Source: Candidatus Bathyarchaeota archaeon
GTDB lineage: Archaea > Thermoproteota > Bathyarchaeia > Bathyarchaeales > Bathycorpusculaceae
Assembly: GCA_029879735.1 (NCBI GenBank)
Contig: JAOUPS010000003.1
Coordinates: 1 to 51,438, forward strand
Reading direction: 5' to 3'
DNA length: 51,438 nucleotides
Each line of letters starts with the position of its first letter. The stretch's first letter is position 1. The translations under genes were made by a program, and so were the position numbers. Under the pieces are notes generated by a model. It was not told where the DNA came from and made no database searches. It saw only the letters and a program-made list of their open reading frames with translations. Positions 50,216 to 51,438 of this stretch are shown here, one piece after another.

Positions 50216-51175
50216 TTGGTTGAAGTAGAGGGGACTAGGGCTGTTTCAGAGGATACTGTTGTTTTTGAGGGTAAGCCGTTCGTTGTTGTTGGTGTTCCAG
50301 CGTTTAATGAGGAGAAAACTATTGCCAAGGTTGTTGTTGAAGCACAGAAGTATGCGGGTAAGGTTGTGGTTTGTGATGATGGTTCAACGGATTTGACGGC
50401 TGTGATTGCTGAGCGTTTAGGTGCAGATGTGGTTAGGCATGAGCGGAATCTGGGTTATGGCGGTGCGATTCAGTGTTTGTTCAGGCGTGCCAAAGAGTTG
50501 GATGCCGATGTTTTGGTTACTCTGGATGCCGATGGACAGCATTATCCAAGTGAGATTTCTTTGATAATAAAGCCTATAGTTGAAGATAAGGCAGACATAG
50601 TTATAGGTTCAAGACTTGTTGATGAGCGGTCGGCGTATACTATGCCATGGTACAGAAGAGCAGGTATAAAATTCATCACAAGACTTGTTAATAACACGTC
50701 AAAGCATCGCATTAGGGACGCGCAAAGCGGATTCAGAGCATACAACCGTAAATCCCTAGAAAAATTAATCATGTTAGAGAACGGCATGGGCGTAAGCGTT
50801 GAGATTATGATCAATGCCAAAAAACAAGGGTTAAGGATTCGGGAAGTTTCGGCAACGTGCGATTATGGCACGGCTGTGGAGAATTCTACGCGCAATCCGA
50901 TAACGCATGGAGCCGATGTCATAATGTCAATCGTTAAGCTTGTAGTGGAAGATAAGCCTTTGATGCTGTTGGGAATGCCTGGGATAATATGCCTAATAGC
51001 TGGAGTTGTTTTCGGAGTCTGGATGCTACAGATTTACGCTGCGGAACATCGTATAGTAACAAATATTGCGTTGGCTTCTATCGCATTCATATTAATCGGG
51101 TTCTTCACCTTATCAACAGCCATAACGTTGTATGCGATCTCGCGGCTTACAAAGAAAACGAACAATAAAGAATAA
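50216..51175 (+). CDS. GT2 family glycosyltransferase with two C-terminal membrane helices
   Basis: 319 residues from TTG 50216, which follows AGGTGAGG at the right distance; a longer frame to 50180 is possible. VVVGVPAFNEEKTIAKVVVE, VVCDDGSTDLTAVIAERL, NLGYGGAIQCLF and LVTLDADGQHYP form the GT2 site; QSGFRAYNRKSLEKL follows. Two C-terminal helices (LLGMPGIICLIAGVVFGVWM and IALASIAFILIGFFTLSTAI) anchor it, as in DPM/GtrB-like transferases. A TTTTATAG box is about 60 nt upstream. The next gene makes GDP-deoxyhexose. Confidence 0.85.
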   Translation: MVEVEGTRAVSEDTVVFEGKPFVVVGVPAFNEEKTIAKVVVEAQKYAGKVVVCDDGSTDLTAVIAERLGADVVRHERNLGYGGAIQCLFRRAKELDADVLVTLDADGQHYPSEISLIIKPIVEDKADIVIGSRLVDERSAYTMPWYRRAGIKFITRLVNNTSKHRIRDAQSGFRAYNRKSLEKLIMLENGMGVSVEIMINAKKQGLRIREVSATCDYGTAVENSTRNPITHGADVIMSIVKLVVEDKPLMLLGMPGIICLIAGVVFGVWMLQIYAAEHRIVTNIALASIAFILIGFFTLSTAITLYAISRLTKKTNNKE

Positions 51176-51227
51176 TTCCAGTATTACGCATTGAAATGAA
51201 AACTTCGAAAATTTTACGTGTGATTTG

Positions 51228-51438
51228 ATGAAAAAAGCTCTTATCACTGGAATAACGGGGCAGGACGGTTCGTATCTAGCAGAGTTCTTGCTCTCTAAAG
51301 GTTATGAAGTGCATGGGATCATTCGAAGAGCTAGTACTTTTAATACTGCGAGGATTGACCACATTTATGTGGATCCGCATGAGCCTTACGCGCGACTTTT
51401 TCTTCATTATGGGGATCTTTCGGATTCCGAGCAGGTAT
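51228..51438 (+). CDS. gmd: GDP-mannose 4,6-dehydratase, cut by the window end
   Basis: ATG 51228 starts [20 protein letters not shown], with the NAD(P)-binding [10 protein letters not shown] (7-16), then [15 protein letters not shown] and [11 protein letters not shown], characteristic of Gmd. It converts GDP-mannose to GDP-4-keto-6-deoxymannose, the precursor of fucose, rhamnose or perosamine in GDP form. It would supply the transferases in this region. 70 codons are visible. Confidence 0.85.
   Translation, partial: MKKALITGITGQDGSYLAEFLLSKGYEVHGIIRRASTFNTARIDHIYVDPHEPYARLFLHYGDLSDSEQV

Overview
The window is archaeal. It carries a TATA-box-binding protein, class II HMG-CoA reductase, the THUMP methyltransferase Trm-G10, an archaeal Lhr helicase, a KaiC-like ATPase, archaeal-type signal peptidase and RNase Z. 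TATA/BRE promoters lie about 25 nt before many start codons, and several transcripts look leaderless. The protein flavour (a truncated long-TPR protein, a Cren7-like zinc-ribbon pair, a 130-residue Arg-rich protein at 49.7 kb) suggests an uncultivated archaeon of the Bathyarchaeia type; that placement is inference.

Region 1 (1 to about 15.4 kb) is an accessory island. It holds short hypothetical genes, stand-alone nuclease-like genes (a BglII/BstYI-like protein and a PD-(D/E)XK domain), SRPBCC and SnoaL-like proteins, a Nudix remnant, a HIT gene split by one amber codon, an unrecognised three-gene operon (4270-6363), and a large DUF4062-STAND-HEAT protein of defence type. At 10.5-12.1 kb a DUF3800-like gene sits beside two identical 88-nt structured RNAs, each with its own promoter. 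Almost every gap between genes here contains a run of alternating GC, and a bidirectional promoter of about 100 bp is present twice. I think the DUF3800/RNA locus is the most likely little-described system; the 4270-6363 operon comes second.

Region 2 (about 15.5 to 34 kb) is mostly housekeeping: a three-gene membrane cluster, RimI-like acetyltransferase, LarA-family protein, UPF0173 metal hydrolase, orotate phosphoribosyltransferase, TBP, signal peptidase I, two Cren7-like zinc ribbons (one with two frameshifts), a TldD remnant, Lhr helicase, an aKMT-like methyltransferase and a KaiC-like ATPase. On the minus strand it ends with a compact HMG-CoA reductase, PRPP synthetase, Trm-G10 and RNase Z operon.

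Region 3 (about 34.4 kb to the end) serves the cell surface and glycosylation: GT2 and GT4 glycosyltransferases, GT-C-like polytopic proteins, a SAM methyltransferase, a large secreted S-layer candidate with a strong promoter, and the start of a GDP-mannose 4,6-dehydratase gene. Gene remnants are common across the window (TldD, PAS, GT2, HIT, Nudix, zinc ribbon, a small helical gene at 49.2 kb). Several differ from intact genes by single-base indels, so assembly error must be kept in mind.
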